Part shown: positions 13,401-14,035 of the stretch, piece by piece | Position numbering within the stretch: position 1 is the stretch's first letter | Layout: each line of letters opens with the position of its first letter | Source: an uncultured Solirubrobacterales bacterium | GTDB taxonomy: Bacteria; Actinomycetota; Thermoleophilia; Solirubrobacterales; Solirubrobacteraceae | Direction: 5' to 3' | Length of the DNA: 14,035 nt | Assembly (NCBI GenBank): GCA_937973575.1 | Contig: CALJKH010000085.1 | Coordinates: 1 to 14,035 of the forward strand | Position numbers and translations under genes: made by a program | The notes under the pieces: model-generated | The model's database searches: none | What the model was told of the DNA's origin: nothing | Seen by the model: only the letters and a program-made list of their open reading frames with translations

Positions 13401-13999
13401 GCCGAGCGTGGCACATTCAGCCACCGCCACATGGTCCTTCACGACTCTGAGACTGGCGCCAAGTTCGCTCCGATCGGCCACCTGCCAAAGGCGCAGGCTC
13501 CGATTGAGATTCACAACTCACCACTCTCTGAGGCTGCAGCGCTCGCCTTCGAATACGGCTACTCGCAGGAGGCGCCACAGGCACTCGTTCTTTGGGAGGC
13601 CCAGTTCGGCGACTTCGCCAACGGCGCGCAGGTGATCATCGACCAGTTCATCTCCAGCGGTATGTCGAAGTGGGGGCAGACGACTCGCCTCACTCTGATG
13701 CTTCCTCACGGCTATGAGGGCTCAGGTCCTGAACACAGCTCGGCTCGCCTTGAACGCTTCCTTCAGCTCGCAGCTGAGGGCAACATGAGGATCACCAACC
13801 CGACGACTCCAGCCCAGTGGTTCCACCTGCTGCGTCGCCAGGCCAAGATCGCCAAGCTTCGCCCGCTGATCGTGATGACGCCTAAGAGCCTTCTGCGCCT
13901 ACCACAGGCAGTCAGCGACCCACAGGAGCTTGCTGAGGGCGGATTCCAACCAGTTCTTGCAGATCCGTTCATCACCGACGACGAGAAGGTAACCCGCTT
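10440..13999 (+). CDS. kgd: 2-oxoglutarate dehydrogenase/decarboxylase E2-E1 fusion (Kgd/OdhA type), 3' truncated
   Basis: This fused TCA-cycle enzyme decarboxylates 2-oxoglutarate and passes the succinyl group toward CoA. Domain order: lipoyl domain at 5-82 with the lipoylation site DKVDA (Lys47); an Ala/Pro/Ser linker; peripheral subunit-binding domain at 123-158 (SPVAKRAAADLGVD, GSGRAGRIVKDDIL); E2 acyltransferase at about 175-410 (SFTHIIAWAIA, SLTNPGGLGTVASVPRLM, TYDHRIIQGAESG); a second Ala/Pro linker at 413-440; then the thiamine-dependent E1 from about 442. E1 marks include LLRTVQTATSLVKAHRTHGHLAAHLDPLG, GMAHRGRLNVLAHNLG, VKYHHGSRG, SNPSHLEFVSPVVEG, HGDAAFVGQG with NNQIGFTT (thiamine site), and GYRRFGHNEADEP. 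Known mycobacterial and corynebacterial fusions lack the lipoyl domain. Genomic sequence ends at 13999; the in-frame stop at 14019 lies in adapter, so roughly 120 C-terminal residues are missing. Codon use is strongly biased, as in a highly expressed gene. Confidence 0.95.
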
Positions 14000-14035
14000 A
14001 GATCGGAAGAGCGTCGTGTAGGGAAGAGTGTCTTC
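14000..14035. other. Illumina sequencing adapter contamination at contig end
   Basis: From 14000 the sequence reads AGATCGGAAGAGCGTCGTGT and continues as the TruSeq read-2 side adapter, with one A missing in the GGGAAAGAGTGT part and four extra bases (cttc) at the end. It is not genomic DNA. It supplies a false in-frame TAG (14019-14021) and six spurious residues (DRKSVV) to the kgd fusion gene. Confidence 0.95.

Noticed and set aside
1..14035. Search for tRNA, rRNA, CRISPR, insertion sequence, phage, toxin-antitoxin or defence genes
   Set aside because: No such gene, direct-repeat array or terminal inverted repeat was found; the window holds metabolic, membrane and secreted-protein genes only. 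No new multi-gene system is supported by the gene content.

Overview
The window reads as a compact chromosomal stretch of a GC-rich (roughly 60% by eye) member of the Actinomycetota, with housekeeping and accessory genes packed with almost no spacer. The strongest phylogenetic pointer is the fused E2-E1 2-oxoglutarate dehydrogenase/decarboxylase (Kgd/OdhA type), which is typical of actinobacteria. The Ig-like tail on the secreted propeller protein resembles tails I associate with Thermoleophilia/Solirubrobacterales, so that class is my best guess with moderate-to-low confidence. The right end is not genomic: from about 14000 the sequence is Illumina adapter, so this is the end of a short-read contig and the last gene is cut off.

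Layout. 10-1458 (+) pyruvate kinase. 1382-2809 (-) a two-gene unit: an MBL-fold hydrolase (glyoxalase II-like) followed by a VTT/DedA-type membrane protein, whose 3' end overlaps the pyruvate kinase 3' end by 77 bp. 2872-4781 (+) a two-gene unit: glyoxalase I and a Ppx/GppA phosphatase with an HD-type C-terminal region. 4778-5092 (-) a small unrecognised protein. 5185-7803 (+) a secreted repeat protein with about 14 beta-propeller blades and an Ig-like tail. 7800-9386 (-) an FAD-linked oxidase of the alkyldihydroxyacetonephosphate synthase family. 9425-10422 (+) a Nudix hydrolase translationally coupled to a DUF3817-like membrane protein. 10440-13999 (+, truncated) the lipoyl-E2-E1 fusion.

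Functionally the window joins central carbon metabolism (pyruvate kinase, 2-oxoglutarate decarboxylation), likely methylglyoxal/thioester detoxification (divergent glyoxalase I and II-like genes), phosphate and alarmone turnover (Ppx/GppA), membrane biology (VTT, DUF3817, the ether-lipid-synthase-like enzyme) and one secreted protein. No tRNA, rRNA, CRISPR array, insertion sequence or prophage gene was seen, and no defence or biosynthetic cluster.

The most interesting signals are organisational. Every transcription-unit head except one has a TANNNT -10 hexamer ending 6-9 nt before its start codon, pointing to leaderless transcripts. All three convergent gene pairs overlap at their 3' ends, leaving no room for intrinsic terminators. 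At protein level the notable points are a pyruvate kinase with residues predicting K+-independence, and a Kgd fusion that carries its own lipoyl and subunit-binding domains.
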